DNA of 64,000 bases from the NCBI RefSeq assembly GCF_008831285.2, contig NC_045144.1, positions 17,499,716 to 17,563,715 of the forward strand, given 5' to 3'. This stretch comes from Nymphaea colorata. Taxonomy: Eukaryota; Streptophyta; Magnoliopsida; Nymphaeales; Nymphaeaceae. The notes below the pieces were generated by a model. It searched no databases, was not told where the DNA came from, and worked only from the letters and a program-made list of their open reading frames with translations. This document shows, in pieces, positions 52,701 to 64,000 of this stretch (the stretch's first letter is position 1; each line of letters opens with the position of its first letter). Position numbers and translations under genes: made by a program.

Positions 52701-53391
52701 TGCAGCGAATCAGAATGAGAAAAGGAAACAGGATCATACCTCTTCATAGTCTCATCCCAAATGAAAAAAAAAAAAAATCCAGAAACTGCAAAAACTCTTT
52801 GAGCAAAGAAACTCCAGGGGGGGCATGAAACTCATCACGGTACCACCACAAACGTGATTATTTATTTAAATTGTAGATTTTGGGGTCCAGAATCTAAAAT
52901 GAAACAAAAAGGGAACTAAGGTACCTTGACCTTCCTAAGGGGATTGTGGCTCTAACATTCAGAGTCTCAGACAATTATCCCAGATTAAGAATGACTCATT
53001 GATATTCAGGTTGTCTTATAGTGAATGGTTGGAACCAACGCCCGTAAGAAATTCTCTGCGTTCCCTCGAGTTTGGAAAGAGTTTGCTCTTCTTAGGTCCT
53101 AGAAGAAAGAAAGAAAATTATATGGTACATGATATGAAAGGAAATTAGTCATGAAAGAGTACACCCTGCGACGGCTCGTTCACACCTTCGGAAACACAAG
53201 GTCGTCCCAGTAGTGTCCTCTGTTCCACACAGAGGCAGGGTTGTTTTATTCCACAATTGCAGAATTACAGCTCCATGTAAAGGTTAAATGGGGCGAGAGA
53301 GAGAGAGAGAGAGAGCACACCCTGCGACGAGCCGGTACTCATTCTCGTAACGTTGATGGTGGCGTCCTGTCCGAGCTACGACATCCGACAT
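49753..53391 (-). CDS. Nudix hydrolase, plant NUDT12/13/16-like
   Basis: Minus-strand coding exons are 53391-53321, 51426-51315, 51198-51115, 50326-50180 and 50079-49753; all junctions are GT-AG and in phase, total 741 nt or 246 residues. The N-terminus runs MSDVVARTGRHHQRYE, then the exon pair reads YRLVAG|CIPYK as in relatives. The Nudix box at residues 62-84 fits G-x5-E-x7-REUxEExGU exactly (G62, E68, R76, E77, E80, E81, G83), so the metal-binding glutamates are present. Residues 90-138 contain LGTWEF, YMFTMRV and WPEQ typical of the subgroup, and the C-terminal region starts with RDAFELCRYPWMREAL; the last ~75 residues are a Ser/Thr-rich tail longer than in Arabidopsis relatives. Relatives cleave diadenosine polyphosphates or inositol pyrophosphates; the substrate here is inferred. 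The start is the first ATG after an acceptor-like CTACAG at 53401. Confidence 0.93.
51427..53320 (-). other. Nudix intron 1 (about 1.9 kb)
   Basis: The intron between GCAGG|GTGTGC and AACAG|GTGC. Short frames are not coding. It contains the exon-boundary duplicate at 53160-53219 and a GA microsatellite at 53295-53315 that begins five bases after the donor. Confidence 0.7.
53160..53219 (-). pseudogene. Degenerate duplicate of Nudix exon boundaries inside intron 1
   Basis: On the minus strand 53208-53179 repeats the end of exon 2 with its donor (GGGACGACCTTGTGTTTCC then GAAG|GTGTGAAC; about 28 of 30 bases match 51337-51308). Right after it, GTCGCAGGGTGT repeats the end of exon 1 with its donor (53326-53315). 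A possible acceptor GGAACAG ends at 53220, so a 34-nt segment 53219-53186 could be spliced in frame between exons 1 and 3 in place of exon 2. It would encode GHYWDDLVFPK. Most likely it is filler DNA from a local rearrangement. Confidence 0.7.
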
Positions 53392-53400
53392 GGTATCTCC

Positions 53401-53737
53401 AAACTGTAGCCCCCACCAACCATGGAAACCCGAACAAGAAGAAAAACAGGGTGAGGAAGAAGAAAGGGTGTTTTTTCATGCGGGAGGAAGAGGGCCAACA
53501 AAACGCAAAGCGGAAAAGGGACAAGAACTTTGCGGCGATAAAATTCACCTTCCTGGAAATGCCAAAGGCGCTTTCATAACACCGCAGTCAAACCAAGAAA
53601 CCTGCTCTTGAATCCTTCAACCAAACTCTATCCGTTGTACAAGCAACCAATCTGCATTTCGACCACATTAGAAGACACCAAGCACAAGCAGACCAACAAC
53701 CAACATCCACCAACCAGCCTTCACAGGCCACAGAGAG

Positions 53738-53782
<45 letters not shown>

Positions 53783-54230
53783 CCACCCAAATGAAGGCCG
53801 AGGGTCCCCAGCCGGCCGATTATCATGCTCTCTTTTCTCCGCCGGATTTCTGATGCGAAACGACACCAGCAAACTGCCAAACGACAAACGCATATCTAGG
53901 CAATCCCCAACCGAAAAAGATCTCCTTCGCACACACAGAGAGAGGGAGAGAGAGAGAGAGACCTTTACGAGAACTGCCTCTTAAAGAAGTGCCACTTACA
54001 AAGACCGTGGAAGTTCCGAGGAAGCCCGCGAAGGAATCATCTAGGAAAGGATAGGTAAATCGTCTCCACCTCAGAAGCAGAGGACAGGAGGCCAGACGAA
54101 GGAGGAAGGAAGGCAGAAGAATTCGCCCCGCCCCTCTCTCTCTCTCTTCTTTCTCTTTCTTATCTCTAGCTGTCTCTCTCCCTCTCTTCCTTCAACCGAC
54201 AGGCAAACGGCCATTTCTCTCCAATCTTTT
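53401..54230 (-). promoter_or_regulatory. 5' UTR and promoter region of the Nudix gene
   Basis: The stretch is rich in CT/GA runs (53741-53779, 53937-53961, 54133-54180). A possible 5' UTR intron ends at an acceptor CTACAG (53401), after a pyrimidine tract, with a donor near 53963-53969 (TCTCGTAAAGGT). A TATA-like CATAAAAAG on the minus strand lies at about 54226-54234. Frames within it are low-complexity. Confidence 0.45.
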
Positions 54231-54239
54231 TATGGGATT

Positions 54240-57200
54240 CGCTCCCCCTCAAAATGGATAGAATTCTTGGCCGTTATGAATTAAGAGCAAGTTCCACAAT
54301 AGCCACTGATTTTGCCTTCTATTACTAAAGCGCCCACCATTTGTTTTTCTTTCTCCATGCATCATGCGCCGTTTTCCTTTTCACCTTTGTGCGGCTGAGA
54401 ATTGACATTTTAGTTCCGCCCGGTTGTAAAATATTAATACAAACTGTTGAAATAAGTTTTTTAATTTCGTTTCTCTTTCTTAAGTATGATTAGTTATTAA
54501 CAGATAAAAAAAAGTTAAAAACAATTTAAATTCTAAATTAAGTTTTTCTGAGAAACCACTGTCAAAGCTAATTGTTTTTCCATGAATTTTTTGGGTTCAA
54601 AATTCCATTCCATGATAGATTATAGGCAACTCAATTACTTTATTCCATTCAAATATCTTGCCCAAATGAAAGTTATGATGTGACAAACAATGACTTTAAG
54701 TGAAAAAGGCACAAGTGATAAGGTGAACCAACCACTTTATTTCATTCAAATACCTTGCCCCTTCAAAGTTATGATGTAATGAGCAATGACTTCCATCCAA
54801 AGGAGATACAAATAAAGAAAGATGAGAAAGGAAGAAGATGTAGAAGGCACCATGAACCACAAAATTCCAATTTCAGTTGAGAAGCAAGAGTTAGGGAAAT
54901 CACTTAAATAGAAAACGCAAGAAATAGTAAGAAGAAAGATATAACTAAAAATGTGTGGCTAGTATTTAAAACAAAATATCATTCCTTTCAAAGTTCTGGA
55001 ATTTGTAATATCTAGAAGTGGGTAGATCATGTCACGTGATATTTTTACTTAACAAAGTGAAATGTCACTATTATTGTTCAGTTTCTTTATGTTTTACATA
55101 CATGTCCTTTCACCGAAGTATGTGCAACATCGATGGTCCAATCTGAATTTTCTACTGTGAAGTAAAGTTTCTTATTGAGATAAGTAACCTTGAATTTACG
55201 ATAAAGTTGGTATTTAATAAACCTCAAACAGCACACACGATGCATATGGTTTTCTTCTTGTATATTTGATGTAAAGTTTTCTTTGTTCAGGAAGTTTGCA
55301 TGTGGAGAAAAAAGACACGTAATGGATTTGTTATCGTTGATAAAATTTCTTTTCAAACGCGGTGGAAAAAAAAGATAAAACAATAAATAAAGAAAAGTGA
55401 GCTCCTGTCCTTTATTCCAAAAAATTTCGAATCCGTTGTCAATTTGTCTTAATTTCAGTAAATCATTGACATGCCAATGATTTATATGTAAGAAAACAGA
55501 AAAACCATGAAAGAAATTGAGTGTGTCCAAATTCTTGCTTTTATACGTCTTTTTGCTAGAGGATCAAGTCCAATCTTTTAAGATTGAAAGAATGAAGGAA
55601 TATAGCACGTAACTGGTCGGGTTTAAGGCAGCTAGGCAGGTCTTTAGTTTGATTCCCATTAATAGTGCATCTTAAATGATGAAACACTGTATGCAAGTTG
55701 AAGGGTACACTGCTATCATGACCAGCTGACGTTAGGGCTCTCGAGTGATAGATTGTAAACCTCCTACACACCCAGAAAGAAAACGTTTCGGATAAAAAAA
55801 GCCAAACATTCAAAAGGCTTCATAGGGGCACCATGGTTATTTTTGCAAAGCATAGCTGCATTTATGTAAATACCAACAAATTATTGGGTGTATTGGAGCC
55901 TCACAAAAGGCCGCATTGACCTCACACACTGATGATTGCTCTTAAAAATACAAGTGGAGGAAGATACAAAATTAAATATTAGAAAGATGTTTATTTTATG
56001 GCTATGCAAAAGAAAAGCATTCCATATGATATGTTCTAAAAAACCTCTATTCAAATACAAGTGTATAGTTCATAATGACGCATTATGCGTCACTACTTTT
56101 GCATTATGGGGAGAAATCTTGTGTTTTCCACATATTTTATTGAGGCCTTGGCAGAGCTCGGATTATAATAGCAAAGCCATTTCCAATTTGTGCCCTCTTC
56201 TCGATGGAAGATGATCTAACATTTGATTCTTACGGGTGAAAGTAGAGATTTGTTTGTTATCGAGGGAAATATAATACCCAAAGCCATGTTTGATAGCATT
56301 GAATCTAAGATTTGATGTGGGTATGGGATACATTTTGAAAGAAATCAATTGCTTCAGATTCACAGTTTGTGAATGTGTTTTACGTTGAAGAACTCGCGGG
56401 TTAATGGTAGCAATATTAGAGCGTTTGATGGCTTGAGATTTAATATTCTCAAGATTGAGATTTAAGATCAGGCCTTCCCTCCTTCAATCTTAAATCCAAA
56501 CTTCTTCAATGCAAAGAAGTAAAATAAAGATCTCAAGTGTGGATCTTAAGTGTGACCTGAGGCCCTTAATTTGATAAACTGCCACATCTGATTCATGGAT
56601 TTCAGATCTAAAGTATTCAAACACCCAAAAAAGTTTTCTTTTTTTTTTGAAATATGATCAAACACCATTTTTCACTATTTTTGCATGTAGAAACAAGGAT
56701 AGAGTGAGAACATCAACCTGTCATTTATACATGAACTTGCCATTAGTGCATAAAGCCATCTGGCCCCTTCCTCCCATTCCTATGATGGGGACTTGCATCG
56801 ACGTATGCAAAAGATGTATGGGCACGTATGGGGTTCGAACCTTTGACCGTCCATCGTGGCCTGCCCTGCCCCACTATCACTAGCGGAGCAAATTTTTTTT
56901 TTTTTTTTTTTTTTGTGAGGGCACACATTCAATACCTATAATTTTTTTGGAGCACTTACATGTATAACAATCAAATATATCAAAACATTAGCATATATGT
57001 TAAACTAATTTTGTGAGACTGGTGTGAACAACTGCCCACACCAGCCACCATGTGGCTATGCCACCGCCACTACAACACACTCCCTCTCGGGAGAACCATG
57101 TGACGTCATTGACAGACATGTCCCTTGCTGCAAAGACAAAGCTACATGTACTGAACATGGATGACTTTGAAGGTTTCATTAATTAGAGTCAAGTTTTTTT

Positions 57201-57465
57201 TTTTTTTTTAAAAAAAAAATTTACTTGGGGAAATCACCCTCAAGCCAAGAAACTTAGTCGTTCGCCCAGTCGAGAAACTTAGTGGCTTTCCCAGCGGTAT
57301 AAAACGTCAAGGCTACTTCTCACCCCAAGTCATGGCATGTGTCGGTAGGAGCAAGAGACTGACTGATACCGCGAAACTTGAACTAGTGACTGACTGTATA
57401 CCAGCAGTTGGGCCCATCCAGGTCTCTCAACCGCAAAAGTTGTTTATTTTCTCGGCAAATTTCAA

Positions 57466-57496
<31 letters not shown>

Positions 57497-57746
57497 ACCA
57501 TTTCATTTATGAGGTCTATTCAATTCATTAAAATAGAGGTTCATTCCAACTTAGGAAACAAACACGGGATGCAGATGCACAAGCATGAGAAGGTAGGACC
57601 TTGTGAAGGCATCGGTTCCATGGACACCGTTTCAGCACTTCAGCTATACGTGCTAGAAAATGTGCATTCCACATTAAGTGGAGTATTTATCCCACCTCAA
57701 ACAATCTCAGACCCTTTCAAATCTGCGTTTGCTCTTTGAGTTGTAC
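54240..57746. other. Intergenic stretch after the Nudix promoter
   Basis: No gene is supported. It contains a 147-codon minus frame at 55087-55530 with no known domain, a SINE-like copy (55635-55724), a MITE-like element at about 56418-56630 with weak inverted ends (GCGTTTGAT / ATTCAAACACC), a poly(T) run at 56891-56914, a pol III B-box-like GGTTCGAACC on both strands near 56831 and a T-run/A-run palindrome at 57195-57220. Confidence 0.45.
55635..55724 (+). repeat. SINE-like dispersed repeat, copy 3
   Basis: Best match to 8194-8300, in the same orientation: GGCAGGTCTTTAGTTTGATTC, CATCTTAAATGATG, GCAAGTTGAAGGGTACAC and GCTATC are all shared in order. Confidence 0.6.
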
Positions 57747-58408
57747 AGGTGTGTTTGATAGCCTTAGATATGCCTTTGATTTAAAATTCATCCTACATAG
57801 AATCCATAGAGTAAACAAACACAAGATTTTACTACTATGTAGAATCAAGCACACAACTTTGAATCCTCGAATATGAGATTCTCAATAACATCATATCTAG
57901 GGATGTCACTGGATCAGATATATCCTTAATCATATCCACTTTTTCAGATATTCACATATTCAGATTTGGATTTAAATAAAGAAAAGTCATATCCGAATCT
58001 GAAATCCGATTTTACAATTCGAATCCAATTTATATTTATATCTGAATCCGAATCCGAATTTTGAACTGGATTTTGCCACTTTTTAAAATTTAATAGCATT
58101 AGATACAAGATATTTGTCTAAAAATGAATTCGATTTGAATTCGTATCCAAATCCAATTGGATATTTTTATATATCTGAATATGATCAGATGCCATTTATT
58201 AAATCCAAATTCGAACTGATTTCTTAATCAAATATTAAATTTTTTTACATATTAGATTTTTTCAGATCGATTCGGTCGGATATTTAATTCAAATCGGATA
58301 TATTGACATTCCTAATCATATTAGCCTATATCGTTCAAGGGGAACTGACAAAACACCCTCTAAATGTCTAGTTTCTTGCATCCAATTAAGCAGGAATCAA
58401 ACACCCTC
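57747..58408. mobile_element. MITE-like element, family D
   Basis: The ends GGTGTGTTTGATAGCC and GGAATCAAACACCC are inverted. Inside are many GAATCCGAAT/ATCCAAATC motifs that also occur at 33060-33490 and 39060-39400. No ORF. The internal repeats may be a later insertion. Confidence 0.5.
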
Positions 58409-59450
58409 TTATTAGGGTTGACTTGCTTATACCGATGGAGGAAAAAGAAGGAAATCAGGAAAGATAATTAAATCAAAGGAAGGGAGTGACTTTAGAATTT
58501 GCCAAAGAAAGTGGAGTTAATGAGAAAATTATAGATATTTTACATAATGAGGCCCCATTTAAAACAAAAGAAAAAGAAAATAATTGGCAAACAATATATA
58601 TTCACCATAAATAAGTGAAACAAATGAGAACTTGGACGGCGACAAGCAAAAGCAGGAACAAGGTACTGATCAGGTCAATCCCACTAGCTACGAATCTAGA
58701 CTATATCTTATTACAACGTGACATGGATATGCAATTATTCATGCATTGGTCCACAATATGATCTAACATTTTTATGAAAAAAAGGGCAAATTCTTAATTA
58801 TTTTTTCATTTTATGGGCAAGATAAGGATTGGCCGAAAATTCTCATGAGATTATGATAAGGTTTGATCGAACATCTGATTGTATTCGACTCCGTGGTCTT
58901 AAGTCCAACCCCGTAGCCAAGTAAATCAGCGGTAGAGCTATTTTTTTTTATATTTTTAAAAACTTTCATTGGGGTCATATGAAAATTTTTAAAAATTTTA
59001 TCTGATAAAAGTGTCTTTGTTTTTTTAAAAAAAAAAATCTAGAGGGGGCAATGGCCTCACTAAGGTGAATGGAGTGCTTGAATTGGCTCGACTTATGAAT
59101 ATAAATATATGGTTAGCTATGAGACTTAATGTACTAAATTAATGGGGAACCTATGAGCCATTATTAAAAAGATTGGACGGCAGAAATTAATTTGAAAAAG
59201 GAAGAAACCAAACCGCATTTTTAAAAGATAGAAATGTCCCACATATGATGAAGCAAATTAGTTTTCTTAATCGAGATCCTTTGCTTACTATTGAAGGGTA
59301 CTTTTGCCTCTCAAAAATATAGTTTCGTTTTTATTTTTTTCAACTTAATATCTACCATCTCATCTTTTTAAAAATAGATGGCTAATATATGTGGGTTTGA
59401 TATCTACTTGTTTTCCTGTCTGCGACTACCTTAATTATATAGAGTTACCC

Positions 59451-59608
59451 AACCATTTAACTAAGGCCGTTTATCTAAATCAGATAGATAATTCAGAGAA
59501 AAACATAAAAAAAAATGTATAAATTAATATTAAATAATAAAAATGTTCATCATACTTTTCTCTTAACTGTTCATAATGTTTGATCGGATAGTGAAACTTA
59601 AATGGTTA
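59451..59608. mobile_element. MITE-like element, family E copy 1
   Basis: Bounded by AACCATTTAA and TTAAATGGTT, an exact 10-bp inverted pair. Internal TCTCTTAACTGTTCAT and GAAAAAC blocks recur, inverted, at 60553-60745. Confidence 0.65.
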
Positions 59609-60475
59609 AGAGACTCTAAAAAATTAGAGCAACCATTTAATTTTCTATAATAATAATAATAATGATCTACCCAACTCCAGCTTTCCTATTATTGTGATAC
59701 GACTATGTGGAGCAGACGGGCTCGATGTTATCAAACTAAGAGTGAAAGTTTGGAGGAGGCGATTTATGTGAAGTCATTCCAGCATGAAATTTGGAATGTC
59801 AAGAAGCAAATGAAAAAGAAAAAAATCCGAAGAGGAACACTGATATTTTTTGTACAGAGTTCTTGAGGAAGGGTTTTCCTTTTTCAATGAACCTGTTTTT
59901 AAAACTTTTGAAGATCTGCGGCTCTGCCCCCTGACATGGGCAGAGCGAGCCAGTCTCCTTCGACGGCGGGAGCCGTGATTTCTTTCAATCAAGAACAAAG
60001 AAATCAATGTTGTTGGCAGAGCTCTGCCATTTCTGTAAAGATACAGCCAAAGGGACCATACGTAACTCAGTTTTTAAAATAAATCCTGTGTTCTAAATTT
60101 AGCTGACATCCCTGTTATGTAGAGCTCACAAGTAAGGCAAGCAAACATCTTATTTTACTACCATGTAAGAAAAGTGATTTGAAATTTTCAAATTTATGAC
60201 TAAAACTTCATAGTTTAAAAACAAGGGAGAGTTGACGTATTCAAATTTCCAATGGATCTCATATGTGAGTGCTATCAAAAGTCTTCCAAAGTTGCTTCGG
60301 CATTTGAAAAAGAACGGTAAGCCAATTAATTAATGTATTATGTAGTGGGCTAAAGGAGCAACGCCTACCATAATCAAACCGATGATGACAAAACATTGGG
60401 TTAAGCCCCTTAAAGCTCTAATTTAGATCAATTTTATCAATTAAAATAACCTAACAATTGATGTTTGAAGGCACT

Positions 60476-60477
<2 letters not shown>

Positions 60478-60512
<35 letters not shown>
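60478..60512. repeat. (AT)n microsatellite
   Basis: About 17 uninterrupted AT units; a second run of about 14 units is at 60759-60787. Confidence 0.95.
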
Positions 60513-60514
<2 letters not shown>

Positions 60515-60552
60515 AAATTGAATAGTGAATATGATTTTTTTTAAAGTCAGCT

Positions 60553-60745
60553 AACCATTTAATCAAACGGTCTTATTTAACATGATAAACAGTTAAGAGA
60601 AAAACTATAAAAAAAAAAAGTGATGAACATTTTCGTCATCTAGCATAGTTTATATTTTTTTATTTATATTTTTCTCTTAATCATCCATCTCTACCAATGA
60701 ATGATCTTAATCACCCATCTCTACCAAATGAATGACCCGATTAGA
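60553..60745. mobile_element. MITE-like element, family E copy 2 (inverted)
   Basis: AACCATTTAATCAAACGGTC at the left end corresponds to the right end of copy 1. Shared blocks include AACAGTTAAGAGAAAAAC, GTGATGAACATTTT and the ATCTAATCGGGTC end on the other strand. It contains a short tandem repeat (AATCACCCATCTCTACCAA-type) that copy 1 lacks. Confidence 0.6.
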
Positions 60746-60758
60746 TAACTCAGGAGAG

Positions 60759-60791
<33 letters not shown>

Positions 60792-60999
60792 GTGCACATT
60801 TTTTTGGCTCAAATTATAACAAGAAGTAAACTCCATCTTCGACCAACTACCCCCATCTAAAAGTGAGCTGAAAGTTAATAAACTGAACTGAAGGTTGATA
60901 TGTGAGTCATCACATTTTAGGGTTCTAGTTTTGTTTTTGGCTTTTGGAAAGACGGCATTTCGATTACCTTATTATAACAATATTTTATGTGCGTTTGGG

Positions 61000-63417
61000 C
61001 CCAAACGTATCCAATAAGAAAAACTAAAACTGCGTGGGTAAGATGGACGGCGACTTTGTCTCCTCGAAACACCGGCCATGCCTTTCATGGCCCTTTTCTA
61101 ATCATCCCAATTTTGGCGTCCATATTTTAATATTATCAATGCCTACAAAAACAGATAGCCCCAAACAATTGGGTTGCCGCCTGCTTCTGACGAACCCAAC
61201 CCTTTACTTTATAATTCACTTCATTTATCGTTTGACGCATCACAAATTTATCAACTATATAATATAATAAGTTAATTTTTTGAAGCTAAAAGTTTCTCGC
61301 TTTATATTCAATTGATCTTCAAGCAGTTCTCGCTAACCTGATCCATATAATTGGAACTAAATCTACTCAAATCTAAGGGCAAAACCAAGATTTTTCTTAG
61401 GGGCAGGCCGATAGTCCAACTTATGGATCTGGGTAGGGCCAAATTGAATTCAATTCTAAAAATAAAATTACGTACTTAAAAAATTATATTTTTTTTAATA
61501 TAATTTTTTTTTTCATTTGCCAGAGTGGGGCCATGGCCTAGACGGCCCCCCCTTCCCTTTGCCCCTGCTCAGATCGAACCATTAAAAACATAGTTTTAGA
61601 GTGCGCGAAAGTTTAAGGGCTTTTACAAGCCCGTGTTTTATCTTTCAAAAAGGAACCATTGGTGGAGTTAAGTGTGGGCAGTTGCCCACATAATAAAGTC
61701 TTAGATTTGTTAAAGGAAACATACTTCGAAGAGACGCTAAAGCAGGATCTACGGTTGTTTTGGAACTGAGGAAGGGAGTAATAGTATATTTGTAGTGTCG
61801 CGCATCCATAGTCCATAAGATTAGCATACAAGAATCCAACTAATACATTTTGAAGTCATTAAATTTCAGAAAAAGAAATGAATGGTTGGTGTTTTTACAT
61901 GGAAATTGAACGTGTAGAAGACTTGGTGCATGATTGCTAATTTTATCAAGCTGGTCTTTCACTCAAGGCAAGCGACATGGTGACCCATACGAAAGGTTAC
62001 TTGTATCAAACCTCTACCGCATTTATGACCGACCGTCCGAGCCAGGTCGCTCGGCTGGCCGTAAATACTTTTAAGTCGCTTTCAGGATGACCTAGTCAAG
62101 TCAAAGTCAAGTCAGTGGGCGAGTGGACCCAGCAGTGAGTCAAGTCACCACAGCCAATACTGGCACGGTCGGACCGAGTCGACGAACCAATAAATGACTG
62201 ACTATGACCTCTTTAAAAAGGCGTGGAAAATGTTGAATAGGTCAGCTGCTGCATGTATACTACGCGAAAGACAAGTGTTTGAATGCTTGGGCGTGTTTGT
62301 TTGTGCCCGCGACAAAGTTCTGAGGACAACTTTAACTTGTCTTTCACTTCCGACGAACGCCAAAAGTTTATTTTCACATCTCTTCCGTCCACTTTAAGCA
62401 GTGAAAGATAAAAACTATGTCATGTTCCCAAACAGAGTCTTAAGCAGTGGAAGAGAAAAAGTGTGATATGTCGATGCCTTGTCCAAGGTTTCAAAAGAAA
62501 GTGTCAACCACTCTATCCTATCGTCTCAACCACGACATAAAAAGTTATGACATATAATTATTATTATTATTATAATTGAATGGTAGTTCTAACTTTTCAA
62601 TGTCACCCAGTCGTTTGATCCAATATTATATATGGTGAAAAGAAAAATAAAAAGAATTTAAAATAAATATGCAAACCATAATAATTTATATGTTGTTCTT
62701 AATGGATATCCATGAATCTGCAATGGTCAGCCAAATTCCTCTCAAAACAGATAGGACATGCAAAGCATATTTGTGACCTCTTTTCAAATTAAACACCGTA
62801 AGATGATGTAATGCAAATAAAGATGACTCAATCACGTGTCTGTGTTATATATATATATATATATATAGAGGAATTGGGTCGAGAAAAAAAGAGACTTTAG
62901 TTGCAAGATATCTAATGAAACAGTAATTAGAATTGTAATCTCATTTAAAGGAAAAGATATCAAATATCGGGAATTCCTTTTTAAGATGATCCAATCCACA
63001 AAGATGGGGTGGGAATTGTTTGATTGTGTTTCTTGAAGGAAGAAGCGAAACATAAACATAATCAATTTGTTGGTGGCAGCGGGAAATTCTTTAGCATAGA
63101 CTCGGAGTATTCTGGAAGAAGCTCCATAGGATCAAGAATGCTTGACTATTGCATGGGAATAGATTCGTCTTTGAATTCCAACATAAAACACCAACTGGTT
63201 TCTTTCATCTGCTATTTCACATTACACTACAGTGCTAAGTGTTCTCCGTTGGACATAGACCTAACTTTTTAAGAATATATAAAGGTCTAACAATCATTTT
63301 GTCAAAAAATTTTGGTCAACAAAATTCAACATAAAAATCCAAAATAGTTGCTTTTCATGTTAGTCACTGTTCTTATATGTTATACATTCACATGAGCACA
63401 TGCTCACGCTCGTTCAT
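61000..63417. other. Intergenic stretch
   Basis: No gene is supported; frames below 85 codons only, none with known domains. A repeat fragment near 61440-61680 (GGGGCCATGGCC and TTAAGTGTGGGCAGTTGCCCAC) resembles pieces at 23705-23750 and 57010-57030. An (AT)n run is at 62846-62868. Confidence 0.45.
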
Positions 63418-63878
63418 AGGGCTGCACACGAGCTCAGTCGAGCTCGAGCTTGGCCAGCTTGAGTTCGACTCAGCTTAAAATACTTGAGCTCGAGCGCGGC
63501 TCGAACTTGAGTCGAGCTCTTTATAGCAAACTCGAGCTCGACTTGACTACATAAAATCGAGCTAGAACTCAACTCGTTTAACTCGTTTAGATGTTAACTC
63601 ATGTAAGCATTAACTCGTTTTACTTGTGTAAGAGTTAACTAGTTTAACTCATGTAACTTGTGAAATTGGTTTTAGCAATATTATATAAAGTACCAATTTA
63701 CAAGTCGAGTTGAGTATAAACTAGTGAAGTTCATAAAATTCGAACTCGACTTGCTTATCATTTCGAGTATGTTTGTAAGCTCGAATTCAACTCGTTTATA
63801 AATGAGTCAAGCAGAAGCCAAGTTTTCTCAAGCAAGTTCGAATCAAGCTTGAGTTAGCTCGACTCGTTGTGCAACCCT
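63418..63878. mobile_element. MITE-like element rich in GAGCTCGA motifs, family G
   Basis: The left end AGGGCTGCACACGAG is inverted at the right end (CTCGTTGTGCAACCCT). The inside is full of overlapping AGCTCGAGCTCGA and AACTCGTTTAACTC motifs. No ORF. No clear target-site duplication was found (flanks CGTTCAT and GCTGGTC). A diverged piece is near 10730-10810. This kind of AGCTCGAG-rich repeat is, from memory, common in many plant genomes. Confidence 0.6.
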
Positions 63879-64000
63879 GCTGGTCGAGGACCTACATATT
63901 TAAAATAAAGAGAATATATAATGTCTGCAAATGCATATTAACGATAGCATTCTCTATTCTCACTGTTTGTGAAAGTTATATTATTTCCGTATGTTTTATG

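Noticed and set aside
53241-53932. Frames of 70-114 codons around the Nudix leader
   Set aside because: They run through GA/CT repeats and overlap the real first exon in the wrong phase.
56813-56888. Possible second tRNA gene at the GGTTCGAACC motif
   Set aside because: Only a B-box-like sequence is present. No acceptor or anticodon stem could be formed.

Overview
This is nuclear DNA of a flowering plant. It is AT-rich and gene-poor. Its genes carry plant-type GT-AG introns, CT/GA microsatellites lie at promoters and in 5' UTRs, MITE- and SINE-like relics are scattered throughout, and the protein families (HAK/KUP with plant-type C-terminus, AP2/ERF) are those of angiosperms. The species cannot be told from sequence alone. 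No bacterial, viral or organellar gene block and no CRISPR array was seen.

Five loci can be supported, all on the minus strand. (1) 1074-1885, with a non-coding first exon near 3691-4130: a four-exon gene for a 184-residue uncharacterised protein. (2) 13601-13682: a nuclear tRNA-Ser(AGA). (3) 17257-22528: a nine-exon HAK/KUP potassium transporter, reconstructed as 783 residues, with a TATA box and a 10-codon upstream ORF (stop included). (4) 37109-37849: an intronless AP2/ERF transcription factor of the PUCHI/LEP/FZP type (246 residues) with a TATA box. (5) 49753-53391: a five-exon Nudix hydrolase (246 residues) whose first intron contains a degenerate copy of an exon boundary. A weaker plus-strand transcription unit with good splice sites starts near 28400 and has no convincing protein.

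The rest, roughly 80% of the window, is intergenic: MITEs (4839-5004, 9073-9233, 48467-48689, 57747-58408, 59451-59608, 60553-60745, 63418-63878), three copies of a SINE-like repeat (8194-8300, 28036-28140, 55635-55724), short tandem duplications, long microsatellites, and a striking ~2.1 kb long inverted repeat at 29180-31262. The genes do not form a pathway; they are ordinary neighbours on a plant chromosome. The most unusual items are the 2.1 kb hairpin-forming repeat downstream of the 28.4 kb promoter-like region, the frame-compatible pseudo-exon in the Nudix gene, and the uORF that ends two bases before the transporter start codon.
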